A model generated the notes under the pieces. It was not told where the DNA came from. It did no database searches and saw only the letters and a list, made by a program, of their open reading frames with translations. Shown here piece after piece: positions 22,596 through 34,589 of a stretch of 64,000 bases of DNA; the first letter of the stretch is position 1, and every line of letters begins with the position of its first letter. The position numbers and the translations under genes were made by a program. Source of the DNA: Guadua angustifolia (taxonomy: Eukaryota > Streptophyta > Magnoliopsida > Poales > Poaceae); NCBI GenBank assembly GCA_036346375.1, contig CM070508.1, positions 17,602,852 to 17,666,851 of the forward strand, given 5' to 3'.

Positions 22596-22605
22596 TATTC
22601 GTCAC

Positions 22606-23182
22606 AATCGTTAACGATCCCTTTAGAAAAAAAGTAAAAACAGTCATCTTACCTATTTGCATTGCACAGGCTGATAAAAAAAACTTATTAGGATTCAAAT
22701 CAAAATTACTTCGATTACAATAGTTAATGAGTTCAAAATTAAGATGAGCCTGTTTCAATTAAGAGAAATGTTAACAAGGCTCAGCTCGACAGTGACTCAT
22801 TAGTTTGAATTTAAAATAATCATAAAAATAATAAGTAAAATAATTTTATATCGAATTATACCAATGTAAAAAATAACTGATAATACCCCCTCCATTCATT
22901 TTTACAAGGCGTATTTTGATTTTGCATAAGGATTAATGTTGCGCTGAAATTAAGAAAGGTACAAGAGAAAATGACTTAGATGCTTTCGCTTAATTGTTTT
23001 GAAAGATGAAAGATATACTTTGTGTGAGTGGTAATAAATAAATACATATGGTTGAGAGAGAATAAATAGGTGCATAAAAGGAAAGACTTTATTAAATCTA
23101 AGTATAATTATTATATTTGTGAAAAAGATTGTTCAAAAAAATAAGTCTTATAAAAACGAACGAGTGAGTAGTTCGGTACTCA
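22606..23182. other. Unassigned AT-rich DNA
   Basis: No ORF. The 22880-23160 part resembles a degenerate Stowaway/Mariner-like fragment (TACCCCCTCCATTCATTTTT near 22886), without clear second end. Confidence 0.3.
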
Positions 23183-23190
23183 ATACCAGT

Positions 23191-23704
23191 TAGGGGTGGA
23201 AAAATAGCTCGAGGTTCACGGCTCGGCTCGGTGCGGCTCGGCTCGGCTCGATGCATCAACGAGCCGAGCCCGAGCCTACCATCTGGCTCGGTGCTACAAT
23301 GAGCCGAGCCCGAGCCGGCTCGCGAGTGGCTCGTTGGCTCGTTAGGCTCGGTAAAATTCAGATATTCAGAATCACTTTCACTAATCACTAATCATTAATC
23401 GATTATCCAAATTATATGAGGCTTAATTTTAATACAAAATTAGCCACAACCCACAAACATTCAATCGCTTGGCATTCATACAATCATATTGAACAAGGAA
23501 CATACAATGAACATACTTGAGAGTTGACGCAATGAGGCGGGCCCACATGCCAGGCGGCTCACGAGCCGACTCGGCTCGGCTCGAGGCTCGACCGAACCCA
23601 AGCTGAGCCCGGTTTCCAGCTCGACAAAGATAATGAGCCGAGCTGCTCGGCTCGCAAACTGACGAGCTCGGTCGAGCCGAGGGCTCGGCTCGATTCCACC
23701 CCTA
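23191..23704. mobile_element. Non-autonomous hAT element with GGCTCGGCTCG arrays (copy 1)
   Basis: The left end is TAGGGGTGGAAAAATAGCTC; the right end read inward is TAGGGGTGGAATCGAGCCGA. It is flanked by exact ATACCAGT at 23183-23190 and 23705-23712. Length is 514 bases. Both ends carry tandem GGCTC/GAGCC arrays (probable transposase-binding sites). No transposase frame. The same family recurs at 56481-57152. Confidence 0.85.
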
Positions 23705-23712
23705 ATACCAGT

Positions 23713-24360
23713 CCTAGTCGCACCAAACATAATCTCCTCATAATCAGTTCGTCCCCAAGCCGAGTGCCGCTCGCCGCTCTCCATTGCAGCCGTCTCCAAG
23801 CACTGCCCCTGATCACCTGCCCTGCTCCTCTTCTCGCACACCATGGAGGTTTGCCGTCCCGTCGTCCTTTCCTATCCCGCCACCCTCTACAACCAGCCAG
23901 AAGTCGCCACCGCTGTCGCAGCCCTCAGCTCCATGTCACTGCCTTTCTTTGTCCTCCCAATCTTCCGCACGGTCACATCCAGGGGTGTGGCATAGTTGTA
24001 TGATTGAAGTCTTGAAGAATGAAGTTGTTTACTGGTGTTAGTTCCCAAAATTTGCAAGTAATTTCTAGTTATTGCATAGTTGTGTGTGCAACAGAGTGTG
24101 CTGTTGCATAGCTTATGTGTTTTGTATCTGGTCAGATGGCCATGGCCCATGGGAGTGATTTTTTTTGCAATTTGTATATGAAATCAGACAAGTTTTGTAA
24201 CAGGAATGAGTATGATTTTTTTTGTTGGTTCAATGAATATTGAATAATATGCATTGAGAGATTTTTTAAAAGATAACATATTGAAAGACCATGTGGAGAT
24301 CTATCTATATTTGTGATAAGTTATTAACATTGATTAAGTTAGTAGTGCTTGAGTTTAAGG
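23713..24360 (+). other. Possible truncated host first exon
   Basis: A GC-rich, leader-like stretch is followed by an ATG at 23843 with a 48-codon frame beginning MEVCRPVVLSYPATLYNQPE and stopping near 23989. The composition is gene-like, but I recognise no family and see no clear continuation. It may be a gene fragment cut by the downstream LTR or a short non-coding transcript. Function unknown. Confidence 0.25.
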
Positions 24361-26063
24361 GGGATTTGAAATTTGATTCAAAATTTGAAGCATTTAGGAG
24401 TGTTGTCCAGCTAGGACGGTGCTATTTGTCTAGCATAGGCGGTAGCACCGGCTAGCGGTGTTACCGGCCCGGGTGCGGTAGCACTGGGACTATGGCCAGT
24501 GTGGAAATTTCAGAGGAGGTGTTTTTTGCTTTGGTAGTAGGGCGGTGCTACCGGTTTGGGGGCGTCTACCATAAGCAGTAGCACTAGGCTCTGGCTGGTG
24601 TGAAAATTCTAGAGAGCATCTCTTCTCTGTTTTGGTTGTAGGGTGGTGCTATCGGTCTGGGGGCGGTAGCACCGGCTCTTATGAGTGGAATTGGATATAT
24701 TTGATGATGTTGTGATGAATATTGCATATCTTCTTAGACATTGCTATGTGATGGGTTTTTCTTATCTTTGATAGTTGTAGGACATCGGATTTTGATCATA
24801 GTGAGGTGGAGGATGACCGGGACTAGGCAAGGACCATCGGAGGTCTAGACGGTAGAGAATCGCCGGAAGATGATCGATGACGGAATCAGTGCAAATCTAG
24901 AAGACAAGGAGTGGATGAGATGCTAGCTAGGAGCTGCTCGAATCAAGAAGAGTCGTTGGATCGTGGTCTAGATGATAGAGTAGCGGGTCTAGTTAGTATG
25001 CTTTGAAAAGAGTACAAAAATCCGTTATGTGTGTGGGTTTCGGGTTAGCCCATGTATGAGTCAATCCTAACTTTTGATGGTGGTCCTTAGGATATAAGGA
25101 ACTCATCTAAGAGTGAAGGGTGACTCAAGAGTAATATAAATAGAGGGGTAGGGGTAGCCTTCCCCCTCTTGAAGATTTTGAGATTTTTACTGCTCCTAGA
25201 GTTTTGTCCACCTTGTTGTGAGACTTTGTAAACCTTCCTTCTAGAAATCCAAAACACATTTCCTTACGCTTGAATTTACTCTACGCATTGATATTATGTC
25301 TTAAATTTTGCATTTAAATTCCGCAGTTACTTTCTTGCAATTTTCATTTAAGCAATTTAGATTTGCCTCCACTCCTCTTACATGCTTTTGCTTTTTGTGT
25401 CAAGGATGTTGATTGATGGATGAATCTTCTTTAGATCATATCCCAATTATCTAGGCAATCCATGCAACTTTTTTTTGCAAGAAATTGGTCTTGTGTTGTT
25501 GAGTGAATGGTTCTTGTAGATCACGTTTTTAGCGATTTGGACTTGTGTTCTTACTTGCTGTGATATATGTGAGGCTATCCAAGATCATCTTGATCATCAA
25601 AGCCCCATGAGCAAGTCTTAGATCGAGTTCTTGAGTTTTGCTCAAACTTAAGGTGTTCTTCCCTCAAAGTGAAAAAGGTAGAAACTTTGATGTCAATTCT
25701 TGCGAGTGAAGGTTGGAATGAGTTTCTGACATCCTTAAGAAGGCATCTACTAAGTTTCGTGATTTTTTGTCCAGCCGATCAAAAGATTCCTCAAAATTTG
25801 TTTTTGGAGTTCGTGCTATTTTTCCTGCTATTATTGAGCCCAGTGCTACCGGTCTCACCCCGGTTCTACCGGACCCTCGGTGCTACCGGCCTTGCGCCGG
25901 TCATACCGACCTTGCGCCGGTCATACCGACCTTGTAGGAAACTAACTCCATTCAATTTGATTCTTTTGAGTGTTTTAGTTGAGAGCTTGGGTAGTCTATT
26001 TTGAGTAGGAGAAAATTTTATTTGGGATCATTCACCCTCTCTGATCACCATCTCGATTCTTCA
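24361..26063 (+). mobile_element. Sirevirus-like Copia 5' LTR (left end uncertain)
   Basis: It ends ...CGATTCTTCA directly before a primer-binding site. It contains several GGTAGCACCGG/ACCGGTGCTACC-type inverted GC motifs, as in Sirevirus LTRs, and a 20-base unit CTTGCGCCGGTCATACCGAC duplicated at 25891-25930. The left boundary was not found, so the start is approximate. Confidence 0.55.
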
Positions 26064-26064
26064 A

Positions 26065-26077
26065 TTAGTATCAAAGC
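26065..26077 (+). other. Primer-binding site, degenerate
   Basis: TTAGTATCAAAGC resembles the TGGTATCAGAGC site complementary to initiator methionine tRNA used by Copia elements, with three changes. Confidence 0.7.
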
Positions 26078-26129
26078 TAGTTTTGCTCTTTCCATAGATC
26101 TTGATCGGTCTCAAAAGCCATAGCAACGG

Positions 26130-26548
26130 ACAAATATTCCACCAAGCCTCTCGTCTTTTCTGGAGTTGATTTTCCTTTTTGGAATTCCCGAATGGAGTCG
26201 TACAACACTGCCCAGGGCTTCCTGATTTGGCAGAAGGTGAAACTCCTGTATGATATTCCTGCCAATGAGAATGTCACGGCCGAAAATATAGCTGACGTTG
26301 AGAAAAACACTAAGGAAAGGAACATTCTCATACAGAGTCTTAGTTGTAGTGAGTACAATAGGATTTCTCACCTTTATTCTGCTCATGAGATCTAGGTGAT
26401 ACTCGATGCTTACCATGAAGGCACTACTCAGATCAAGACAGTGAGACAGGACCAATACAAGTGTGAATACAACAAATTTGAACAACACACTGGTGAGACC
26501 CTTGATGAGTGCTTTGGTCATTTCACATGGATTTTGAGTGATCTCCAT
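26130..26548 (+). pseudogene. Copia gag fragment, Sirevirus type
   Basis: It encodes the N-terminal gag block including WNSRMESYNTAQGF, QKVKLLYDIPANENV and, after an in-frame stop at 26393-26395, YNKFEQHTGETLDECFGHFT. These fit the UBN2-type gag of Sirevirus elements. It breaks off abruptly near 26550, where integrase-like sequence of apparently another Copia lineage begins. Confidence 0.65.
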
Positions 26549-28310
26549 ATATACTTAATCGGGTTCCCAATAAATCAGTGTCTAAGACACCTTATGAATT
26601 ATGGATTGGGAGGAAATTGAGCTTAAAATACTTACGTGCGTGGGGTTGTCCTGCTAAGGCTAAAGTCTTTAATCCGCACACAGCGGGATAGAAGATCTGT
26701 TATCCCGAATGACTATGTTGTATACATGAATAAAGAAGTAAATAACATAGGGAAGATAGATGATCCCACCTCATTTAAGGAGGCTATGATGACTAAGGAT
26801 TCACCCAAGTAGCTTGAGGCCATGCAAGATGAAATAAAGTCTATAAGCATTAATGATGTTTGGCATCTAGTAGATATTTTTGATGGAGTCAAAATAGTAG
26901 GCTGTAGATGGGTTTACAAAACTAAACATGACTCTAAGGGAAATATTGAAAAATTCAAGTCAAAACTTGTAACAAAAGGGTTTACACAAAGAGAGGAGAT
27001 TGACTATGTTGATACTTTCTCTCCTATCTCAAAGAAAGAATCAATAAGAATTATTATGGCACTTATTGCTCATTATGATTTAGAGCTACATCAGATGGAT
27101 GTTAAAACTGCATTGCTTAATGGTGACTTGCATGAGAATGTTTACATAGCTCAACTGAAATGTTTTGTCATGGAAGGCAAAAAACATATAGGATGTCAAC
27201 TTAAGAAATCCATCTATAGACTAAAACAAGCGTTTAGACAATGGTATCTTAAGTTCGATATAAAATTTTGGTTTCAAAGAAAATAAAGTGGACAATTGTA
27301 TATACATTAGGATTAAGGGGGGCAAATTTACTATCCTAGTACTTTATGTGGATGACATCTTATTGTTTAGCAGTGATAAGAATATGCTGTATAAGACCAA
27401 AAGATTTCTTCCTGCTAACTTTGACATGAAGGATCTTGGTGATACTTCTTATGTTTTGGGCATTGAGATTCACTGAGATAGATCCAAAGGAGTATTAGGC
27501 CTATCCCAAAGGGCATATATTAACAGAGTGCTTAAGAGATATAACATGCATAACACTCTGTCATACCTGCTCCTTTTGTTAAGTTTAGAACATTTCAATA
27601 TCCAAGGAATCAATTAGAAGCTGATCAGATGAAAGGGATTCCTTACGCTTCAGCTGTCGGAAGCATTATGTATGATCAAGTTTATACTCGCCCTGATTTA
27701 ACATTCATAACTGGGATACTTGGCAGATATCCATCAAATCTAGGACTGGACCACTGAAAAGCCATTAAAAAGGTTTTGCATTATATGTAGGGCATTAAGT
27801 ATTTCATGCCGCATATAAGAAGTTTGATACTCTTAAGGTTGTGCCTTTTTCAGACACTGACTTTATATATTGTGTTGATACTAAGAAATTCACATTATGT
27901 TATATCTTTATACTTATAGGATGAGCCATTTCGTGGAAAAGCTCCAAACAATCACTTACTGCATTATCAATAATATAGGCTAAGTTTGTGGCATGTTATG
28001 AGGCTACTAGGCAAGCTGTATGACTTAAGAATTTTGTTCCGGGATTAAGAATGGTAGACAGTATATATAAACCACTACCTATATACTACGATAATTTGGC
28101 TACAATTTTCTATTCGAGTAACAAGTCAAGTGGTGCTGTCAAATACATTAACATTAAGTGTCATATTGTGAAAGAAAGAATCTAGGATCAGACAATTGAT
28201 GTTAAGTATATAAGTACTAAATCTATGCTTGCGGATCTACTTACTAAAGGCTTACCATCCAGTCTCTTTCGAGAATATGTTGCTGGTATGGATTTATTGG
28301 AAAGCCTTTG
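26549..28310 (+). pseudogene. Copia pol remnant: integrase C-terminus, reverse transcriptase, RNase H
   Basis: In order: the integrase tail (SVSKTPYELWIGRK ... LRAWGCPAKAKVFNP), then reverse transcriptase from about 26770 with RWVYKTKHDSKGNIEKFK, VDTFSPISKKES and HQMDVKTALLNGDL, the YVDD active site at 27345-27356, and LGIEIH; then RNase H to about 28310. Stops and frameshifts (for example after 27286 and 27476) make it non-functional. Residue patterns look Tork/Angela-like, unlike the Sirevirus gag on its left. Confidence 0.75.
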
Positions 28311-28563
28311 ATTTTGAAAATAAGGACTATAAGTATAAAACCAATTTCTATTAAGAATAAGTAATTATTCTATCAAGATAGAATGATGCACTATAGATAC
28401 TGGGGTTGCAGCGATGGTTAAATTAATCTCTATAATACTTTATCTTGGTATGCTATTCTGTTGAGTATGGACTTATGATATAACTTCCGACCAAGTGGGA
28501 AAATATTGGTTGTGATCTGTGGTTTTGAAGCTAACACAACTGGAGATTTCGGGGTTTTGGTCC

Positions 28564-31500
28564 TGTAACACCCCGGCACCAAACGCACCGCGAATGCTAC
28601 CAAAAACCCTAAATAACAAATGACACCTCTACGAAAAGATTGAAACTGAATTTAATCTCTAAACTCTTGAACCGGCTTAAAACTAAGTCACCGAAATTTA
28701 CAAAAATTCGGCATGACCTCTCTAGAACAAAGGACATCCACTCAGCAGACAAAGGCACAATAGCAATTATATAATATCATTCTAGCAAGTCCTTAGATAA
28801 TCAATCACATTTCAATCGGCAATTAACCAACTACATAGCGTCGATCAACACAAGACAATCGCATTTATTACAACCATTATTAATGAAACAATTAATTGGG
28901 TTGTTGGTGACCCAATCGTGCACGTGCTCTACTCCCATCCGGCGAGGCACTTCAAGGCACCTAAAGCAGAAGTAAACAAGCGTGAGTCAAGACTCGACAA
29001 AGTGCAACATTAATAAGAAGTATTGAATTTAATTGAATCAATTTTACTCTAGACTTTGATATAGCAATTAATATATGGAAATTCAACCAGTAAAAGAAGT
29101 GATAACTAACTCCACTTACCACAACCAACTCGAAAACATAACTAAATCTTGCCCCGCCTCAATAAACATTCCTGGATGAGTCCATGCCTCAATCCTCAAC
29201 CTGTTCTTCCCATTCTCATCAATCCCATTCATCAGTTGCAACACATAATGCAAGGGAATGCATTTATGCTTTCATACTCAAGTGCACAAAACATACAAAG
29301 GAAGAATCTCATATCCATACATCACAATCAACTCATTAAACATGATTCATGATCGTAAATGCAATTCAGATGCAATATGCCATACAAATGCAGCATATCA
29401 TATCCACACATCGCAACCAACTCATTAAACATGATTCATGATCGTAAATGCAATACAGATGCAATATGCCATACAAAAGCAGCATATCATATCCACACAT
29501 CGCAACCAACTCATTAAACATGATTCATGATCGTAAATGCAATACAGATGCAATATGCCATACAAAAGCAGAATATCATATCCACACATCGCAACCATCT
29601 CATTAAACATGATTCATGATCGTAAATGCAATACAGATGCAATATGCCATACAAAAGCAGAATATCATATCCACACATCGCAACCATCTCATTAAACATG
29701 ATTCATGATCGTAAATGCAATACAGATGCAATATGCCATACAAAAGCAGAATATCATATCCACACATCGCAACCATCTCATTAAACATGATTCCTCCTTG
29801 TCAATGCAATGCAGATGCAAATATGCTTGCATGTTCATATGCTCATTTCATTTCACAATTCTCATGCATATTTCACCATTCTCATGCGTATGATGCCTTC
29901 TCATGCATATGATGCCTTCTCATGCATATGATGCATCATGCATGACTCATCTCCTCTTTTTAGCAAATACCGGTATTGCCGAGCACCACCCGTCGATGCG
30001 TGCCCTCAAAACCCAACCATCCCGTGGAAGGGCTGCGAACAGGACTTGCCGCTACCCGAGAGCGGGTCCTACCTAACACCGCTCCCATCCACGCCGGTGG
30101 ATGGGACTCTGAGTAGGATCTCTGAGCACTCCGGATTAGTCATATAACTCATATGACTTTCTCACCGACCTGGCTCGATGCACTTGTCATGAATGCACAT
30201 ATGCAAATGTCATTCTCAACACTCAAATCACCTTCTCAACACTCATATCCATATTCTCAACAATTCCTATCAACATGGTCACATCTGTCCTTAACACTCG
30301 CACCAAAGACATAATCAATTTTCATGATCGCAATTCAACTATTTCTATTAATCCAACCTCACAATTTCATTATTCACATACACCTATCATAGTAGTGAGC
30401 CCTCTTATGAATATGTGATATAGCAATGTGACAATTTAGCAATTATCTGGGTCCCACAAACAACCCACAAAGCATTCAATCCAAAGGTGCACTTTCCATG
30501 AATGCATATATGCAAAAGCTATTCTCAACATTCAGATCCATATTCTCAACGTTCATATCCACGAGGTCACATATATCATCACCACTCACATAAACGCCCC
30601 AATCGTATATTGTGACCACATATCGAGCCATTTCATATCTCAAATCTATATCCTTTATGTTCCTATTAGCCTAATCATTCTAGGGAGCATCATCATGGAA
30701 TATATAAAATGTAACCCATTCACATGCTCTCTCTTCCTTCTTTCATAGCCACAAGCATAAATCTCATTCATGGATATTCACAAGTCCTACACATACTAGT
30801 GATGCCAACATAGCAATATTATGCATTATCAATTTATATAGCAACTAGCATGGCAAACTATCAATACTGCAAGAATTCGACAATCGATGCACTTGCCTTT
30901 ACCGACGAAAGAATGGAGTGGCATGTGGTTGAGGCCACTCCCGACAGAACCTTCCCTGCAAATAACAATATTCATCCAACTCAAATTCATACACACTCGG
31001 TACAAGTGACAGAAGAAAACAACTCTACATATTCACATCTACAATCGAAACCAAAACACCCCTCATAACCACTTATATGCAAATCTGGACAGCCAGCATT
31101 GAAAATGCCGTAACTTCCAAACGGCTACTCCGAAAAGGATGAACCCGGGCTTTAAACGATCGCAAGAGACAACTCTACAACTTCTTCTATAGCCGACCGA
31201 TCGGGAAACGCACCGATTAATCTCAGTTTTGCGACGAACAGCAGACAAACGCAAAATTAACTCGATCTGGACAGCATACACCAAAATGAGCATAACTTGA
31301 GTTCTACAACTCCAAATCACATAAACGAATACATTTTCTCAATCTACTCGAAAAATACTAACTTTTTCTAGGCAATGAAAAAGTCTAATTCGGCCTCTAC
31401 GATGCTCTAATTTGCAGAAGAACACAGACTGAACCAATCACGATACGAATTGGATAACACTCGGTAAAATAGCCATAACTTTTAAATGGCTGAACGAAAC

Positions 31501-32107
31501 TTGATGATTTCGGTCTCTATTGAAATATAATTCAATTATCTACAACTTTTGTTATAGCCAAACCCCCAGGAAACGCTTGCATAATTTTTGAACAGCAGCT
31601 CTAAACAAGGACGAAAATTTGCCCGAACAGAAAATTCTCAATCACTCTAGTCTCTCCATTTCCCATCCTCCAACATCTCAAAATCAAGAGGCCTAGCTAA
31701 GCAATAGCACAAACACCTTGCATGCAAGCCAAAGGGATCCCCACTACCTAGGGTTTTTACCTCAAGGAGAGCCCAGGGAGGAAGGAGGGAGGTGGGGAAG
31801 GGCTGCAGGAGCTGCCGGAGAGGAAGCGAGGAGGAACCGCCGGCCGGGAGGAGCTCGCCCGGCCGGGAGGAGGGCAGACCGAGCTCTTGCTGCCACATCT
31901 ATCGCTATGGTGCTGATTGTTGCTCCAATCGCTGCCGGCTGACTGGGGAGGAGAGCAAAGGAGGGTGCATTTGGAGAGGAGAGGCCGGCCAAGGAAATCT
32001 TGGGCGCCGACCATGGGAGAATCGGCGAGGAGTTGGGCCTTGACAAAGGGGAAAAGTGACGTCTGGGAAAAGTAAAGTCTGTCTCCAAGCATTCCAACCA
32101 CACAAAG

Positions 32108-32147
<40 letters not shown>

Positions 32148-32150
32148 ACA
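28564..32150 (-). mobile_element. Solo LTR of a long-LTR Ty3 element, minus orientation
   Basis: It begins TGTAACACCCCGGCACC and ends GGTATTACA, so the ends are TGTAA...TTACA. Target duplication GGTCC is at 28559-28563 and 32151-32155. Length is 3587 bases with no gag or pol motif. Read on the minus strand, a pyrimidine-rich GC block (32050-31770) leads to a strong splice donor, CTTGAG|GTAAAAACCC, as in leaders of grass Tekay/Del-type LTRs. It contains an 89-base tandem array. Confidence 0.75.
29341..29785. repeat. Five tandem copies of an 89-base unit
   Basis: Units start at 29341, 29430, 29519, 29608 and 29697 with CATGATTCATGATCGTAAAT. A diverged partial unit lies on the left (about 29252-29340), and the next unit start at 29786 decays at once. 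Adjacent units differ by only a few bases, implying recent expansion. Confidence 0.95.
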
Positions 32151-32878
32151 GGTCCACCATTTCTCGCGCTCTGATCGGGAGCACAACAACCAGTTGTTTG
32201 CGGTCCTGTCAACCGGCGCTAGATTAAAAGGGAGAGGCTAGCGTTCATGATTAACAACAACAATCTCTCGAGTTCTTGGCTCTACCCGACAATGTCCGAT
32301 CTACTGAGCTAGCGCTAGGCTGCCGAAGCTCGTGACCATCACCGAAAGTGTCTCGGTGTTCTTCTTCTTCACTGTCGCTCATCTACACCGACCGCATCGC
32401 CTACACCGACAGAAGATCTAATGGCTGCTTCCTCTTCACCGGGTTAGTGCATCCATCTAAAAATTTATTTTTGCATAATTATTTTTGTGATCATGTTTTA
32501 GACTAGCTAATTGCTTAAGTATTAATTCAACCTTAGTCTAATAACACGGGCGGATCCACGGCTTGGAGGAGGAATAAGAGAGGAATAGGTTGGGGGAGAC
32601 GAGAGGAGGGAGAAGGGGAGAACTGGTCGCCATCAGGGAGAAGTGACGGAAGGTGACAGAGTGGTAGATTGCAAAGAATTGGTGCTGTAAGGGTGGAGTC
32701 CAGAGAATTTTGGTGCTGCAATTAGGGAAATTAAGGAACTCCGTGCCAAACTAGAAGAACTGCAGTTACAACCGGTGGAAGTTAAACAAAGAATGGATGA
32801 ATTATTGTACAGAGAAGGGATGATGTGATTGCAGCGCTCCCGCATTATTTCGCTTAAGGAAGGTGACCGTAATACTAA

Positions 32879-33108
32879 GGTGTGTTTGATAGGGCTCTAT
32901 TTTTATTAGAGCTGTAGATCTGGTATAGCTGAGTATTCTTAGTTCTATCAGATTCATAGAGTTGGAGCTGTGAGTATATTAAGAGTATTTAGATGAATTA
33001 TCTTGTATACATTTTAGACCAAAATTATAAACTTAATTCACTTTATTTTAGCCTACAAGTTTCATATCTCAGGTGAAGCTGGGATCTGGAACTCTACCAA
33101 ACAGGCTC
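32879..33108. mobile_element. Tourist/PIF-type MITE inserted in LINE A
   Basis: The left end is GGTGTGTTTGATAGGGCTC; the right end read inward is GAGCCTGTTTGGTAGAGTTC. TAA is duplicated at 32876-32878 and 33109-33111. Removing the 230 bases plus one TAA restores the LINE codons for NTKYFH, which confirms the exact boundaries. Confidence 0.85.
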
Positions 33109-33456
33109 TAAGTACTTTCACTAACTCGTAAGTATTGAGTTATTTGTACAATTGATAACCTAGCTAAAGAAATTAAAATGGTAGCAAAACATGTTGGTTT
33201 TAACAATGAGAAAACTATACAACATCTTTTTTATTGCCATTTTGCACATTTTGCGTGGCATGTTATATAAACAGCTTTTAATCTATTACATCTTTGTAGC
33301 ATAACCAATATATTTGGGAATTGGCTATTCGGGTTGAGAAAAGATTCGAGGGCTCACATTTTAATTAGGGCTGCTGCTTTATGTTGGTCGATTTGGCTAT
33401 ATCGTAACGATGCAATTTTTAAGAACAAAAAAATTCTACTACATTGTAGGTTATCT

Positions 33457-33815
33457 CAGGTTCATAAAACTGTTTTTGAAAAAACCGTTTGAAATTTAAA
33501 AAAACAGAAATATCAAGTCGAAAATCGTCAGAAACCATAGGGTTATAAAATAAAAAAATTGAAAAAAAATAAATAAAAAACCACTCAGTTTTCACCGAAA
33601 ATCGATTTGGCCAATTGAATGTTCCTTAGAGCGGTTTTGAGCAATTTTCATTCGGTTTCTTCGAAAATTGAGTTGTTTTCACCGATTTTCGACTGGTTTA
33701 TGTCTCATAAATTTTTTCAATTTTTTTGAATTTTTTTGAACTAGACCGATTTTGAATCTTAAACTGAAGCGGTATAGTCAAAAAATCGTGGTTTTTGTTT
33801 GTTTTTCAAACCCTA
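33457..33815. mobile_element. hAT-type MITE inserted in LINE A
   Basis: The left end is CAGGTTCATAAAACTG; the right end read inward is TAGGGTTTGAAAAACAAAC. The 8-base GGTTATCT is duplicated at 33449-33456 and 33816-33823. 359 bases, rich in AAAATCG/CGATTTT motifs, no ORF. Confidence 0.7.
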
Positions 33816-34130
33816 GGTTATCTACATGTGCACCAACTGGTTATGATCATAGTTAGTGTTGCAGCATTAGGAAGCAAAGAAAGTGGTGTTATCGAAATGC
33901 AATTCGCTAAAGATTGTGCTTCGAGATCTCTTCATCAGACATGGATAGCGATTCAATAATATACTGTGTGTGAGTTAAAACTTTATGTTTTTTGTTATCA
34001 TGGCTTATTGAAACTTGTATAAAAAGAAGCTCTTTGGATAGCTTTTTCTGCTAGAACTTTGTAATAAATGTTTGGTTGTGTGCATCTTATGATGCAGAGG
34101 CTAAGAGATATAATCTTCCATTATCTAAAA

Positions 34131-34589
34131 AAATAACTAGTTCACTCATAAGCTTACAAGAAAAGATGAACAATTCACTAATACTTCAACGCTCCTTCCT
34201 TACGTGTAAGCTCTCTCAGATAAGATATGGAATAGAAGTGGGTTGTAATTATTTTCTGTATAGTGCTTATATGCACCACTCTCTAATATAACTTGCGCAA
34301 ATTTTGAAGCAAGCGAAATGGCAAGTAATCATTATCTACCCTTCATTTATTCTGTAATATTTGTGCAACATTAAAAAATAAATATAAGCACCTCTCTTAT
34401 TTTTTAATTGCGCCAACTAAATCTTGAAATCAAGACATCTTAGCTCGGGTACTATATTAAGCTATATGCACCAGACAGTTAACTCAAAAGCAGCTACAGT
34501 AAAAATAAAATCAAACTGCTCAAAGATTCATATGGTAATTGGTGTGAGGATACTGATCGTATGCAAATAATGACAAGGGAATTTTTTTT
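34131..34589. other. Unassigned AT-rich DNA between two LINE remnants
   Basis: No ORF, terminal repeat or recognised motif. Confidence 0.3.

Larger units (their letters stand above)
28505..32540 (+). mobile_element. 3' LTR of the Copia remnant, split by a later insertion
   Basis: After pol comes a purine tract (CCAAGTGGGAAAATATTGG, 28491-28509) of the kind that precedes Copia 3' LTRs. LTR sequence then runs to 28563, is interrupted by the solo LTR at 28564-32150, and appears to resume at 32156 (the duplicated GGTCC occurs on both sides). The right end near 32540 is approximate. No matching 5' LTR is visible in the window. Confidence 0.45.
32690..34130 (+). pseudogene. LINE-1 remnant A (ORF2 linker and C-terminal zinc region)
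   Basis: 32700-32878 encodes the linker before reverse transcriptase (EIKELRAKLEELQLQP, then SLKEGDRNTK), with a TGG to TGA stop where MMWLQRSR is expected. After a MITE the frame resumes with the YFH codons at 33112. The reverse transcriptase core is deleted. 33190-33456 encodes the C-terminal zf-RVT-like region (QHLFYCHFAHFAWHV ... ALCWSIWLYRNDAIF). After a second MITE the 3' UTR continues to a typical GTGCATCTTATGATGCAGAG end and an A-rich tail near 34130. Confidence 0.7.

Noticed and set aside
29341..29785. CRISPR-like spacing of repeats
   Set aside because: The whole 89-base unit is repeated without unique spacers, and the context is a plant LTR. It is a tandem repeat, not CRISPR.
29425..29788. 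Three identical 61-codon minus-strand ORFs
   Set aside because: They come from the 89-base tandem array, whose length is not a multiple of three, and have no protein features.
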